This document shows, piece by piece, positions 47,310 through 59,562 of a DNA stretch of 64,000 nt (position 1 is the first letter of the stretch; each line of letters begins with the position of its first letter). Made by a program: the position numbers and the translations under genes. The stretch comes from Lota lota (Eukaryota; Chordata; Actinopteri; Gadiformes; Lotidae), in contig JACYXH010000278.1 of NCBI GenBank assembly GCA_026745465.1, positions 2,150,285 to 2,214,284 on the forward strand, written 5' to 3'. The notes under the pieces were generated by a model, which was not told the DNA's origin, did not search any database, and saw only the letters and a program-made list of their open reading frames with translations.

Positions 47310-50300
47310 CTAGTCCTCCAGCTTCCTCCCGAGAGCCGTTCATTCCAGCCCCCGAGCGTTACGAGGGCGACCCGGGGTCCTGTCGAGCGTTCCTCTGATA
47401 GTGCTCCCTGGTTTTCGAGCTGCAGTCTCACACCTACCGCACAGACAGGTCCCGAATCGCTTATCTGATTGGGGCGCTGCGAGGTGAGGCTCTCGCCTGG
47501 GCTACGGCCGTGTGGGAGAGTGGCTCCGAAGTCCGCTCCTCCAACTCCGCAGTCACGGAGGAGATGGAGAGGGTTTTCAACCCTCCTGTTCGGGGCAGGG
47601 AGGCTTCGATACGCCTGCTGTCCCTACGCCAAAGATCTCGAAGCGTTGCTGCCTTCGCCATTGAGTTTCGCACCCTCGCAGCGGAGAGCGGGTGGAATGA
47701 GGAGGCCTTGCAGGGGGTCTTCCTGAGCGTGCTCAGCGACGCTGTCAAGGACGAGTTGGCCTCCCAGGAGGATCCCTCAGATCTTGACCACCTGATAGCT
47801 CTCACCCTTCGGGTAGACAATCGTCTACGCGAGCGCCGCCGAGAGCGGGCTCTCCGTCCGTCCCCGACGCCCCTCCCCGTTCCGCCTGCAGTTTCCCGGC
47901 CTCCTCTCTCGAGCACCGGTCCCTCCCATCGCGAATCATCGCTCTCCCCCGAGCCAGAGCCCATGCAACTTGGACGCACCCACCTCTCCCTTGAGGAGAG
48001 AGAGCGCCGAATTCAGTCCAGAGCCTGCTGTAATGTGGCCAACCTGGTCATTTCGTGTCCGCCTGTCCCACTCGCCCGGGAAACGAACAGACTCGCCAGT
48101 AACCCGAGGGGTCCTGGCGAGTCACGCCCTTAACCCCTCGGCTTTCCATCTCCTACTCAATGCTGCCCTCTTGTGGCAGGATCGAGTCCTACCGCTCACC
48201 AACCTTCTGGACTCCGGAGCGGATGAGTCTTTCATCGACCAGGAGTCTTTCGCTCGCCCGTGTGGAGCGCCGGATGGTCAACCTGTTGATTTCGGGGAAT
48301 CACCATGAGTCCCTTTCTTTCCATGTTATAGACTGTCCTTTTACCCCAGTGGTCCTGGGATATCCGTGGTTCCGGACTCACAATCCCCAGTTCGACTGGG
48401 TTTCCGGTCGAGTAATATCATGGAGTCCGTTCTGCCTCTCCCATTGTCTACACTCTGCCCAATCTCCCCGTGCCCCGGAGTCCGGGATCAAGCCTGCGCC
48501 CCCCAACCTGTCCTCCGTGCTGGAAGAGTATCACGACCTGGGGGTAGTCTTCAGCAAGTCACACGCCCTGTCCTTGCCTCCTCACCACCCTCACGACTGC
48601 GCCATAGACCTTCTTCCCAGGGCCCCCCTGCCTAGCGGTCACCTCTATAATCCCTCCCGTCCCGAACGTGAGTCCATGGAGGAGTACATCCAGGAATCCC
48701 TCGCCGCTGGAATCATCCGCCTGTTGTCCTCCCCGGTGTTGGCGGGCTTCTTCTTCGTTAGTAAGAAGGACTGCTCCCTCCACCCTTGCATTGACTACCG
48801 TGGCCTTAACAACATCATGGTCAAGAAAAAGTACCCCTTACCCCCCATCAGTTCTGCCTTCGTTCCCCTCCACGGAGCCATGGTATTCTCCAAACTGGAT
48901 CTGCACAACGCTTACCACCTGGTCCGCATCCGTGAGGGGGACAAGTGGAAGACCCAACACGACTTCAACACCCCCCTAGGTCACTTTGAGTACCTGGTCA
49001 TGCCCTTTGGACTCACCAACGCCCCCGCGGTCTTCCAAGTGCTGGTCAATGATGTCCTCCGGGACATGCTAAACCACTCCGTGTTTGTGTTTTTAAATGA
49101 CATCCTGATCTTCTCTGGGTCGCTGGAGGAGTACAAGGTACATGTGCAGCAGGTTCTCTAGCATCTGCTCGAGAACCGGCTATACGTTAAGGCAGAGGAG
49201 TACGAGTTCCATGTCCCGTCCATCTTCTTCCTGGGTTACATCATTGGGCAGGGAGAGGTTAAGATGGACCCCTCCAAGGTCTCTGCGGTGGCTGAGTGGC
49301 TGAGTGGCCTACTCCCTCCAACCGCAAGAAGCTCCAGCAGTTCCTGGGCTTCGCTAACTTTTACCACTGCTTCATTCGCGGCTACAGTCAGGTTGTGGCA
49401 CCCCTCACGGCCCTGACCTCCACTAAGAGGCCCTTTGTGTGGACGCCGGAGGCCGAGACCGCCTTCCGGAGCCTCAAGGTGCGGTTTGTGTCGGCGCCCA
49501 TCCTCGTCCAACCCGATCCCTCTCTCCAGTTCGTGGTGGAGGTCGACGCCTTTGACACCGGGGTAGGTGCGGTGCTCTCCCAGCGCTCCCCCACGGACCA
49601 CAAGCTGCACCCGTGCTTCTTCTTCTCTCGCCGACCTACCCCTCCGGAGCGGAATTGCGATTTGGGAAACTGTGAGCTCCTGGCCGTTAAATTGGCGCTG
49701 GAGGAGTGGCATCACTGGCTGGAGAGCGCAGAGCAGCCGTTCATCATGTGGACGGACCACCGCAACCTGTCGTATATCCAGTCCGCCAAGAGGCTTAACT
49801 CCCGGCAGGCCAGATGGGCCTTATTCTTTGACCGCTTCAACTTCTCCCTTACCTACCGACCTGGCTCCCGGAACATTAAGCCAGATGCCTTGTCCCGCCT
49901 ACACTCCCCCGAGGACCCCTGTCCAGACCCCAAACCCATCCTGCCGTCCGCCTGTCTCGTCGCTGCACTCACCTGGGAGGTCGAGTCCGCCGTACTCCAG
50001 GCGCTAGGACAACAGCCTGGCCCCGACACCGGTCCTTCCAATCGCTTGTTTGTCCTAGACACGGTGCGGTCCAGGGTGCTTACCTGGGCACACTCAACTA
50101 GGCTCACTTGTCACCCAGGCATAACCCTCACCCTGGACTTCATCCGTCGACGGTTCTGGAGGCCCACCATGGATGCTGACATCCGTTCATTTATTGCGGC
50201 ATGCGCAACCTGCGCTTGGAACAAATCCTCAACCCGTCCCCATTCTGGTCTGCTCCGGCCCCTGCTCAGTCGTCAGTGGTCACACATTGCCTTCAACTTC

Positions 50301-51450
50301 GTCACTGGGCTCCCCCCGTCCGAAGGAAACACCATCATCCTCACGGTCATTGACCGCTTCTCCAAGGCCGCTCACTTCCTGGCACTTCCCAAACTTCCCT
50401 CTGCTCGGGAGACGGTCTCACTGGTGCTCCATGTGTTCCGCCTACATGGCATCCCGGCGGATATCGTCTCAGACCGTGGCCCCCAGTTCATCACCCAGGT
50501 CTGGCGTGCGTTCTGTGCGGCCCTGGGAGCCATGGTCAGTCTCTCCTCGGGGTACCACCCCCAATCCAACGGACAGTTGGAGCGGGCAAACCAGGAGATG
50601 GAGGCCGCGCTTCGTTGCATCACAAACGCCAACCCATCCTCCTGGAGCACTCAACTCCCCTGGGTTGTGTACGCCAACAACATCCTCATCAACGTGTCCA
50701 CTGTTCTGTCCCCCTTCATGTGCTTGTTGGGGTACCAACCACCCCTGTTCCCCGCCTTGGAGGCAGAGATTGCGGTCCCTTCTGTCCAGGCTCACCTGCG
50801 CCGGTGTCAGTGGACCTTGAAGCGTGCACGCGCCGCCCTGCTCCGTGCATCCTCCCGCTCCCAGCTGCAAGCCAACAAGCGCCGCCGATCGGCCCTGCAG
50901 TATTCACCCGGGCAAAAGGTTTGGCTCTGGTCAAGGGATCTTCCCTTCCCCACCCAGAAACTCTCTCCCCGTTTCGTTGGCCCATTCGAGATCGAGTCCA
51001 TCAACAACCCCTGTGCCGTCCGTCTAAAACTCCCTTCGTCCCTTCGTGTGCACCCTACCTTCCACGTCAAGCCCGTGTCCACCAGCCCGCTGTCTCCCCC
51101 CGCTCTGCCCCCACCACCCTGTGCCGTCTGTCTAAAACTCCCTTCGTCCCTTCGTGTGCACCCTACCTTCCACGTCAAGCCCGTGTCCACCAGCCCGCTG
51201 TCTCCTCCCGCTCTGCCCCCACTACCACCCAGGTTCATCGACAACCACCCGGCGTGGACGGTCGACCGCCTTCTGGATGTGCGTCGTGGCGGCCGGGGAC
51301 ACCAGTTTCTTGTGGACTGGGAGGGCTATGGGCCAGAGGAGCGTGCCTGGGTTCCCCAAAGTCGCATATTGGACGCCTCGCTCATCCGGGACTTCCACAA
51401 ACAACACCCGTCCGGCGCTGGGCGTCCGCCTGGAGGCTTCCGTAGAGGGG
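47310..51450 (+). pseudogene. gag-pol remains with chromodomain, 47-51 kb
   Basis: Parts in order: gag (47.3-48.1 kb; REPFIPAPERYEGDPGSC type), protease with [12 protein letters not shown] (about 48205-48240), reverse transcriptase ([33 protein letters not shown]), RNase H ([18 protein letters not shown]), integrase (zinc part about 50.1-50.25 kb; core with [18 protein letters not shown] and [16 protein letters not shown]) and a chromodomain at about 51250-51390. In this lineage the chromodomain is thought to steer integration to marked chromatin. It is a fossil with about three or four breaks. Confidence 0.88.
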
Positions 51451-51456
51451 GGGTAA

Positions 51457-51979
51457 TGTCACGCCGTCTACTGTCACTCCGTCCACTTCCACCACCTAGC
51501 GGGTGCTGGCTGCCACTTCTCCACGTGCTCCCCTGTTTACACACCTGCCGGCAATCTCCAATCAACGCTCCCAGTTTCAGCCATGGATTCCTAGCAGCCG
51601 GCGCTAGTTTGTTGTTTACTCAACTCTTGTTAGTATCCGCGTTTCTGGCTCTTGTAGGCTTGCCCCTTTCTCGATACCTGCCCGTAACCTGTTCTCTCCC
51701 TGTGCTCAGCTGTCCGCCGGATTTCCTGCCCGTTGTCAAACCCCTGCCTGCCTGACTGCCTGCCCGTTGCCGACCCCTTGCCTGCCTGACCACCTGCCCG
51801 TTGTCGAGCCCTTGCCTGCCTGACCACTTGCTCGTTGTTGAACCCTTTGCTGTCTGACTACGGTTTGCCTAGCCCCCGGCTTGTCTATACTCGCTCCCAA
51901 TAAACTCCCTTGAACCTCTCCGCCGTCTCCGCCTCTCTGTGTTGTGCGTTTGGGTCCCCTCGCTCTGTTCCCCATAACA
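51457..51979 (+). repeat. 3' LTR of the 47-52 kb chromodomain element
   Basis: TG...CA, about 523 bp, with a late AATAAA (CCCAATAAACTCC, about 51897) and internal 36-bp-type CCTGCCTGACCACCTGCCC repeats (about 51735-51830). Confidence 0.85.
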
Positions 51980-52589
51980 AGATTTTGTTTATCAAGATAA
52001 TCAGGACAAATGAATGCTGCTTTAAATGTTTTTGAAGAGTGAATGCAATTAATAAAGTAAAAGGCAGACGAAAAACATTCTAATAGGCTACTAAAAATAT
52101 CAACATGAGGGTTATAGACATACAATAAGTGACACAAACACTTACTGTATGAGGGGGCACAGAAGCCCCACTTCCCCCACTTACTTTTTGTGTTTCTGAT
52201 TATACTTGAAAATACAGACATGGTGGTATTTCACATATAAGCTAGCTAATATGTGAAACATGTTATGTTAACTAGTCCTTTTTGACCAAAAAGTTCCAGA
52301 ACTTAACTCACAAACTAAACTAGGAACTAAGGTCTGCTAAGGTCCCTTTTCTGCATTCCTGTTTCCATTTTCACTGCATCTGAAGAAGTACATTAGGCAA
52401 ATAAGAAAAACAATTCTCTCTCTCTCTGCCAACAACAAAGCCTAACATTGTTTTTAACATTAATAAACAGGAACTCAAAATAATATCTGGTCGAAATGCC
52501 CTAACAGTAGGGAAGACACAAGTGTTTACTTTGCACTTGGACAATCCTTTTGACATTGACATTTCAATCGTGTTTTCTTTCTCACTTAG
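51980..52589. other. No recognisable feature
   Basis: AT-rich spacer. Nothing is supported. Confidence 0.4.
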
Positions 52590-52705
52590 ATGCTGTGACA
52601 AAAAGCAGCCGGGCTACCGCATCCGAGGTGGAAACTGCCATCAAAACGTGGCTCCGGAATTTGAGAGACCGGGATGGGGGAAGGAGCCAAAGGACACGAA
52701 AATAA
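52590..52705 (+). other. Possible terminal exon, C-terminal piece like DUF4806 proteins
   Basis: After TTTCTTTCTCACTTAG, a good acceptor, the frame reads AVTKSSRATASEVETAIKTW, then LRNLRDRDGGRSQRTRK, then TAA. AATAAA follows near 52780. The pattern (acidic start, IKTWLR, DRDGGR, basic end) resembles the end of proteins I remember as DUF4806-containing, many of them transposon-linked in fish. No upstream exon was found. It could be a lone decayed exon. Confidence 0.3.
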
Positions 52706-53273
52706 ATGGCAGATGGATTTGTGTTTAAATTAGGTCTGTTTTCTGTCATGTTCTTATTTTTTTCTTCAACCGTTTTTAAATAAATGTAGTATTCGAAATG
52801 TATGACCCTTAGTTTATTACTGCTCATTTTTCGATTTCAATTATTCTGCATATGCATTAATAGTGATGTTGTGGGTCTGTACTGCAGGTACAAATTAGGA
52901 CCAAACAATTATTTTTATTTGTTAAGGACCCACAGAGCATGCCCTAGTGGGTCGACAGTATACCCACTGGCATGGGCTGGGCCCATAGTGGGCTGCCCGT
53001 GCGGGCTCAAATTTCTTCCCGCAGTGGCCCCACATTGGCTCTAAAGGGGCATGTTTGCTGGGTAGGGGTTATTGAAAGAACATCGTGTCTCCTCTTTATT
53101 CCCATGATCCTCTGCTTCACATCACCTGTGTGAAAAAGGACAGCTGGAACCCATCAACGAGGTACAGAGCAAACACAAAACATATTGCACAAGATTAACC
53201 TCTACCATTAGAGGAGTTATGGGCTAAAGCTGTACAATACAAGCATGTCCAAATACATGGATACATACAACAT

Positions 53274-53312
<39 letters not shown>

Positions 53313-53699
53313 ATCAGAGAGAACTTTTGGAAGTTAAATTGTTAAGTATCCACAAGTACATGGTATTTGCCCCTCTGCTTATTGAGGCATTAAAGTGGAG
53401 CTCAAACAAAATAAGAAGGGAAAGTCAACGTAAATATATTGTCCACTCTTTACTATGGTACCCCAACCACAGACGAGTCAACATTGATGTAATGTTTTTT
53501 AACAACGTAACCTTTTGGTTGTTCTGTCAATGGTTAGCTAATTAAGGGCTAACTGCTGTCCATAGTCCAGAAGCAAATCCTTTTCAATATGTTTATTACT
53601 TTATTACTTACATGGTTTCTATCAAACTTTGGCATCTACCACTCTGAAGACGTCTATGAGACGTGTTTCAAAATGACAGTTAAGTTAGTATGGCGCTCA

Positions 53700-53753
<54 letters not shown>

Positions 53754-54643
53754 TTAGTTTGTGATATTTTTTAATACTTATTCTCCTATTGATAAATACA
53801 TATTGATGGAATCAAGCCGAGTAGTGTGTGTTTCTGTACCACTTTAACTGTTTCACAAAGAGTCACAGTTTAATTCATACGACACACAATATGTGTGTCC
53901 CAATATAGGGCCTGTTGGCCATGCTGTCAGACTGTCTATGGTGCCGCTGCTCCTGTCACTCATGTCTGCTGTGGTGCTGGGAGCGAGCCTGCTGTGCCTC
54001 CAGTGATAAGGAGGTGGATATCTTAGGTTCTTTCCCTGCCCAGACCCCAGCCTGGCTGTAAGTCTCACGTCCCTGCAGTCATATACAGAACCATTATGGG
54101 AAACATCTCACAGACTAGTTCATAGTTGTACGGGCCTAGATACAAACCATTCATAGTTACCCTAACTGCTGCATCTGAACGAGAAATTTTCAGAGCCTCT
54201 GGCCAGTTGCTCTAACTGTGACATTCTCTTTAAGTGCTTGCACAATGCCCCAAAAAACACTAACTAAGGATCCTCAGGAGGTTACAGGCATAATGTTTAT
54301 TGATTTTACACTTGAAAATACTATGGATAGCCCTGTCCCAAAGAACAACAATTCCACCCTGACACACCCCAGCTCTGAGATGTCCCTCTCCTTCTTCAGC
54401 TTCACCTAACAGTTCTCTAGTGAGTTAGCCATAGGTTAGTAGAGTCAAATACTAGAGTTTGTACTTAATTTATTTGTGCGTCTCTTGCAAAGACAAAGTG
54501 TTCCAAACACAAAAGGTTAGGACTTAATACACTTTGTATAATTGAACATCTCCATCACTTGACTTGATTGCGTACAAACATATACACACACCCATGTGCA
54601 TATATGCCCATGGAGTGTTTTTGAGTAAAGGTCTGGCCCAGGG
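52706..54643. other. Spacer with microsatellites and a possible membrane-protein exon
   Basis: It holds (GT)n at 53276-53309, (TA)n at 53702-53751, and a repeat-like stretch at about 52885-53060 ending GGGGCATGTTTGCTGGG. Around 53905-54000 one frame reads MVPLLLSLMSAVVLGASLLC, a membrane-segment-like run that soon meets stops, and GCTGTAAG at about 54055 could be a donor. The stretch 54218-54409 is also open. I cannot tie these to a gene. Confidence 0.25.
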
Positions 54644-55138
54644 TGTTAAGGTACAGAGCTAGGACCCAAACGCGAGACACCGAGACAGAGATGGAACGGG
54701 GTTGAAAGGGATTTATTTGCAAAGGTACAGGCAAGGGCAAGGCAGGCGGATGGTCAGGCAGGCAGGGGTTCGTTGGCAGGCGGGTGGCAGCAGGCCGAGG
54801 GGCGTAGGCAGGCGGGTGGTCAGGCAGGCGAGTGGTCGATAACAGGGAAGGCAGTCAGACGAGTGGAGGAAGGAGTCGGGACGGAACCGGGGAGGACTAG
54901 AGGAAAAGGACAAGCGGGCTAGACAGGCTAGGGCTGAGGAACGAGAAACTAGAGCGCTGGGACGAGGTAATAACTTGGAAAAGTGTAACAACGAACTGGT
55001 GCCGGCTGCTTGGTGAGGAGGGAAGAAATAGGGTGCGTTGATTGATGGATTGGAGACCGGAGTGTAGAGCGGAGTGCACGTGGGTAATTGCTGACGGAGA
55101 GGTAAACAAGGGCACGTGGGGAAGTAACAGCCGGCGCC
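54644..55138 (-). repeat. 3' LTR (partial) of the 54.6-59.5 kb element
   Basis: It is co-linear with 59038-59537 over most of its length and about 96% identical. Confidence 0.88.
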
Positions 55139-55139
55139 A

Positions 55140-58100
55140 AACCGGGGAGAGAGCTTCTGAGAGGACCCCTTTAAAGGAAGGTCCTTGGACCGGAGCCAGA
55201 CCTTCTCTCCGGGGGAGTACTGCGGGGCCGGTTGTCGGTGCTTGTTCGCCTGGTGTTGAGAGCGGGAGGACGCACGGAGAAGTGCGGCACGTGCACGCTT
55301 CCAGGTGCGCTGGCAACGGCGTAGGTGAGCCTGAACAGAAGGAACCGCGATCTCTGCCTCCAGGGCCGGGAACAGGGGCGGTTGGTATCCCAGAGAGACA
55401 GACCAGTGGACGCATTGATAAGGGTGTTATGGGCATACTCAACCCAAGGAAGTTGAGTACTCCAGGACGAGGAGTTGGTGCTTGTCACGCAGCGGAGTGC
55501 GGCTTCCATTTCCTGGTTCGCCCTTTCGGACTGCCCGTTGGTCTGCAGATGGTAGCCGGAGGAAAGGCTGACCGTGGTTCCTAGAGCCGCACAGAACGCT
55601 CGCCAGACCTGAGATATAACTGCGGACCCCGGTCTGACACGATATCCAGAGGAATGCCATGGAGGCGAAACACCAAGAGGAAAACCAAGAGGTCCGCAGT
55701 CTCTCTGGCGGAGGGGAGTTTAGGGAGCACAATAAAATGTGCAGCCTTGGAAAAGCGGTCTATGACGGTGAGTATGGTGGTGTTACCATCAGAGGGGGGG
55801 AGACCGGTGACAAAGTCCAGGGCAATGTGGGACCATGGACGACTGGGGATAGGCAAGGGTCGGAGCAAACCAGTACGTGGCTTGTTAGAGGTCTTGCTAC
55901 GGGCACAGACAGCACACGCCGCAATGAAAGCGCGGACGTCAGCGTCCATGGAGGGCCACCAAAACCGCCGACGAACAAACTCCAGGGTTCGGGTTATGCC
56001 TGGATGACACGTGAGGCTCGAGGAATGAGCCCAGGTGGGCACCTTGGACCTCACCTTGTCAGGGACAAACAGCCGATTGGGCGGACTGGAGCCGGGATCA
56101 GGCTGTTGTCGCTGAGCCTGGAGAACAGCGGATTCGACCTCCAGGGTGAGCATAGCGACCAGACAGGCTGACGGCAGGATGGACTCTGGTTCAGGGCAGG
56201 GATCCTCGAGGGAGTGCAGTTGGGACAGGGCGTCCGGCTTAACGTTGCGGGAATCAGGTCGGTAGGTAAGGGTGAATTTGAAGCGTCCGAAGAAAAGTGC
56301 CCACCTGGCCTGCTGAGAGTTGAGTCTCTTGGCCGACTGAATATAATCCAGGTTCCGGTGGTCCGTCCAGACAATGAATGGCTGGTCTGCTCCTTCCAGC
56401 CAGTGGCGCCACTCCTCCAGTGCCAGTTTCACCGCCAAGAGCTTGCGGTTCCCGACGTCATAGCTCAGGCGGGGTCAGCCGGCGCAAGAAGAAAGCGCAG
56501 GGATGGAGCTTGTGGTCAGCGGCGGAACGCTGAGACAGTACCGCCTCCACCCCAGTGTCGGAACCGTCGACCTCAATGATTAACTGGAGCGACGGGTCGG
56601 GCTGAACGAGGATGGGCGCGGATACGAATCGCTCCTTCAGGTTCCGGAAAGAGGACTCCGCCTCCGGCGTCCACTCGAAGAGCCTCTTAGAAGAGGTTAG
56701 GGCAGTGAGAGGGGCAGCGATCTGACCATAGTCTCTGATGAAGCGGCGGTAAAAATTGGCAAAGCCAAGGAACTGCTGGAGCTGTTTCCTGGAGGAAGGA
56801 GAGGGCCACTCAGCTACCGCAGAGACCTTGCACGGATCCATCTTCACCTCCCCCTGGCCGATGATGTAACCCAGGAAGGAGACGGACGGGACATGGAAGT
56901 CGCACTTCTCTGCTTTAACGAAGAGTCTGTTCTCTAGAAGGCGCTGGAGAACCTGCCGTACATGTATTATGTGCTCTTCCAGGGACCTGGAGAAGATCAA
57001 GATGTCATCCAGGTACACGAATACGGAGTGGTTAAGCATGTCCCGGAGAAAATCATTAACCAGCGCTTGGAAGACAGCAGGTGCGTTGGTGAGACCAAAA
57101 GGCATGACAAGGTATTCAAAATGGCCCAAAGGAGTGTTGACGCCCGTCTTCCACTCGTCCCCCTCCCGGATCCGGACCAGATGGTACTCATTGCGCAGGT
57201 CAAGTTTAGAGAAGATCGTGGCTCCGTGGAGGGGAACAAAGGCAGAACTGATGAGAGGCAGCGGGTATTTATTTTTCACCGTGATGTTGTTCAGACCACG
57301 ATAGTCGATGCAAGGACGGAGGGAGCCGTCCTTCTTTCAGACGAAGAAAAAACCCGCTCCTACATGGGGAAGAGGAGGGACAGATTATCCCAGCGGCGAG
57401 GGACTCCTGGACGTATTGCTCCATGGACAACCGCTCGGGACGGGAGAGGTTATACAGCCAACTGCTAGGCAGGGGAGCTCCGGGGAGTAGGTCGATGGTG
57501 CAATCGTAAGGGCGGTAAGCGTGTAAAGAGAGGGTGCGGGCCTTACTGAAAACCTCTCCAAGGTCATGGTAAACCAATGGAACGGAGGAGAGGTCGGGAG
57601 GAGGGGGTGGTGGAGCCTCAGGAGTGAGGGGGGGTTGGGCGGAACGAAGACAGTGGGCGAGACAGAAAGGGCTCCAGGAGGAGATCCGACTCTCCTTCCA
57701 GTCCATCTGAGGGTTGTGACGCTGCAGCCAGGGAAATCCCAAGACTACTGGGGTGAGAGGGCAGTCCAATACGTGTAGAGAGAGAGACTCGCGGTGGTTC
57801 CCGGAGACGACCAGAGACAAAGGTATAGTCCGGCGATCGACCCGAGCGAGTCTCTTCCCGTTGAGGGACTGGGCTAAAACGGGGGAATCCAAGAGGGTGG
57901 TCTTAATCCCAAGTTGCCTGACTAACTGTCGATCAATGAAGGATTCGTCCGCTCCCGAATCCAAGAGGACCGACAGGGGGAAGGATTGATCCCGCCATAA
58001 CAGGACAGAGTCCAGAACGGGACGGGGGGCCGAGGGATCAAGAGTTCAACTCGCCAGAATCCCTCGAGTGACAGGCGAGTCTACCCTTTTCCCGGACAGG

Positions 58101-59020
58101 TGGGACAGGAAGCAATGGTGTGTACCGGGAGACCGCAATAAAGGCAAACACCGGTTGCCAGCCGGTGTTGCCTCTCGGTCGAGGACAGGCGGGCTTGCCC
58201 CAATTGCATAGGCTCCGGCTCAGGTTGGGAAGTTGGCTCAGGGCGGGGAGAATAGGGCCGAGGTGGAGATGGTAGCGGGGCAGCCGGAGAGAGAGAGCGA
58301 GATGCCGGGGACGAACGGTGTGTGCGCTCGCGACGCCGTTCGTGCAGACGATTGTCCAGGCGAGTCGCGAGGGAGATGAGATGGTCAAGATTGGGTGACT
58401 CCTCCCGAGCGGCCAACTCATCCTTGAGGGGATCAGAAAGCAAGTTCAGGAAAGCCCCCATTAATGCCACCTCATTCCACCCACTCTCCGCACCGAGAGT
58501 TCGGAAATCCACTGCGAAGTCGGTGACGCTTCGAGAGCCCTGACGGACGGAGAAGAGGCGCATGGAAGCCTCTCTGCCCCGGACGGGGTGATCGAAAACC
58601 CTCCGCATCTCAGCGGTAAACTCAAAGTAGGAGGAACAGAGATCGGACCCCTTCTCCATTACGGAGGTAGCCCAAGAGAGGGCCCTACCACGTAAGGCTC
58701 CGACGAGGTAAGCGATCCGGGAGCAGTCGGTGGGGTAGGTCAGGGGCTGGAGCCGGAACACCAGGTCACACTGCAATAGGAAGTCCTGGCAGGTACCCAG
58801 ATCACCCCTGTATCGTTCGGGGGCCGGGATGTATGGCTCGCGTGAAGTGGCTGGCAGGGGAGGGGCAGAGGGAAGGAGCCGGGACGTGGTTTCCCCGGAC
58901 GGCAACAATTATTTCCTGGAGGGAGGAAGTGATCTCCCGCAGTGCCTGGTCGTGACGTCCGAGTAACGCTCCCTGACGGGAGATGACCTGGTGTATGGTA
59001 TTTGTGTCTGCTGGGTCCAT
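55140..59020 (-). pseudogene. gag-pol remains, 54.6-59.5 kb element
   Basis: Gag (59.02-58.08 kb on the minus strand) starts MDPADTNTIHQV and ends with a zinc-knuckle-like GVCLYCGLPVHTIASCP. Protease ([19 protein letters not shown]), reverse transcriptase ([15 protein letters not shown]), RNase H ([18 protein letters not shown]) and integrase ([20 protein letters not shown]) follow. No chromodomain is seen. In mammals, genes such as PEG10 and RTL1 descend from this kind of gag-pol. There is no sign of such use here. It is a fossil with about four to six breaks. Confidence 0.88.
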
Positions 59021-59037
59021 GTTTGGCCAGTTCGTAC

Positions 59038-59537
59038 TGTTAAGGTACAGAGCTAGGACCCAAACGCGAGACACTGAGACAGAGATGGAACGGTGTACAG
59101 GCAAGGGCAAGGCAGGCAGATGGTCAGGCAGGCAGGGGTTCGTTGGCAAGCGGGTGGCAACAGGCCGAGTGATGTAGGCAGGCGGGTGGTCAGGCAGGCG
59201 AGTGGTCGATAACAGGGAAGGCAGTCAGACGAGTGGAGGCAGGAGTCGGGACGGAACCGGGGAGGACTAGAGGAAAAGGACAAGCGGGTTAGACAGGCTA
59301 GGGCTGAGGAACGAGAAATTAGAGCGCTGGGACAAGGTAGTAACTTGGAAAAGTGTAACAATGAACTGGCGCCGGCTGCTTGGTGAGGAGGAAAGAAATA
59401 GGGTGCGTTGATTGATGGATTGGAGACCGGAATGTAGAGCGGAGTGCACGTGGGTATTTGCTGACGGAGAGGTAAACAAGGGCACGTGGGGAAGTGACAG
59501 CCGGCGCCACTAGGTGGTGGCAGAGGGTGACGTTACA
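59038..59537 (-). repeat. 5' LTR of the 54.6-59.5 kb element
   Basis: About 500 bp, with GGCAGGCAGG-type internal repeats matching those in the 51.7 kb LTR on the other strand. Confidence 0.88.
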
Positions 59538-59562
59538 CAGAGGTTCACCAGGAGAACTCCAT

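Larger units (their letters stand above)
47299..51979 (+). mobile_element. Ty3/Gypsy chromodomain element (sushi-like), 5'-shortened fossil
   Basis: The visible element starts inside gag, directly at the LINE fragment, and ends with a 523-bp 3' LTR (51457-51979, TGTCACGCC...CATAACA) preceded by a GAGGGGGGG polypurine tract. No 5' LTR is present. Pol ends with a chromodomain ([20 protein letters not shown]), as in fish chromoviruses of the sushi type. It is broken, with about three or four breaks besides the missing 5' part. A 108-bp in-frame tandem duplication lies between integrase and chromodomain (about 51013-51228). It is closely related to the element at 54644-59537. Confidence 0.9.
54644..59537 (-). 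mobile_element. Ty3/Gypsy sushi-like element, fossil, both LTRs
   Basis: On the minus strand the 5' LTR is 59038-59537 (TGTAACGTCACC...CTTAACA) and the 3' LTR is 54644 to about 55138, incomplete at its start. Flanks are CAGGG (54639-54643) and CAGAG (59538-59542), a likely target duplication with one change. Gag begins just inside (MDPADTNTIHQVISRQGALL). Where they overlap the LTRs differ at about 4% of positions, plus one length difference. It is broken, with about four to six breaks. Its proteins and LTR start closely resemble the 47-52 kb element. Confidence 0.92.

Noticed and set aside
49236-51565. Many overlapping antisense and alternative frames in the 47-52 kb element
   Set aside because: GC-rich gag-pol sequence gives long shadow frames. 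Only the frames with Gypsy motifs are real.
53853-54409. LAT-like membrane adaptor gene
   Set aside because: A single hydrophobic run followed by stops is not enough. No tyrosine motifs or linked exons were found.
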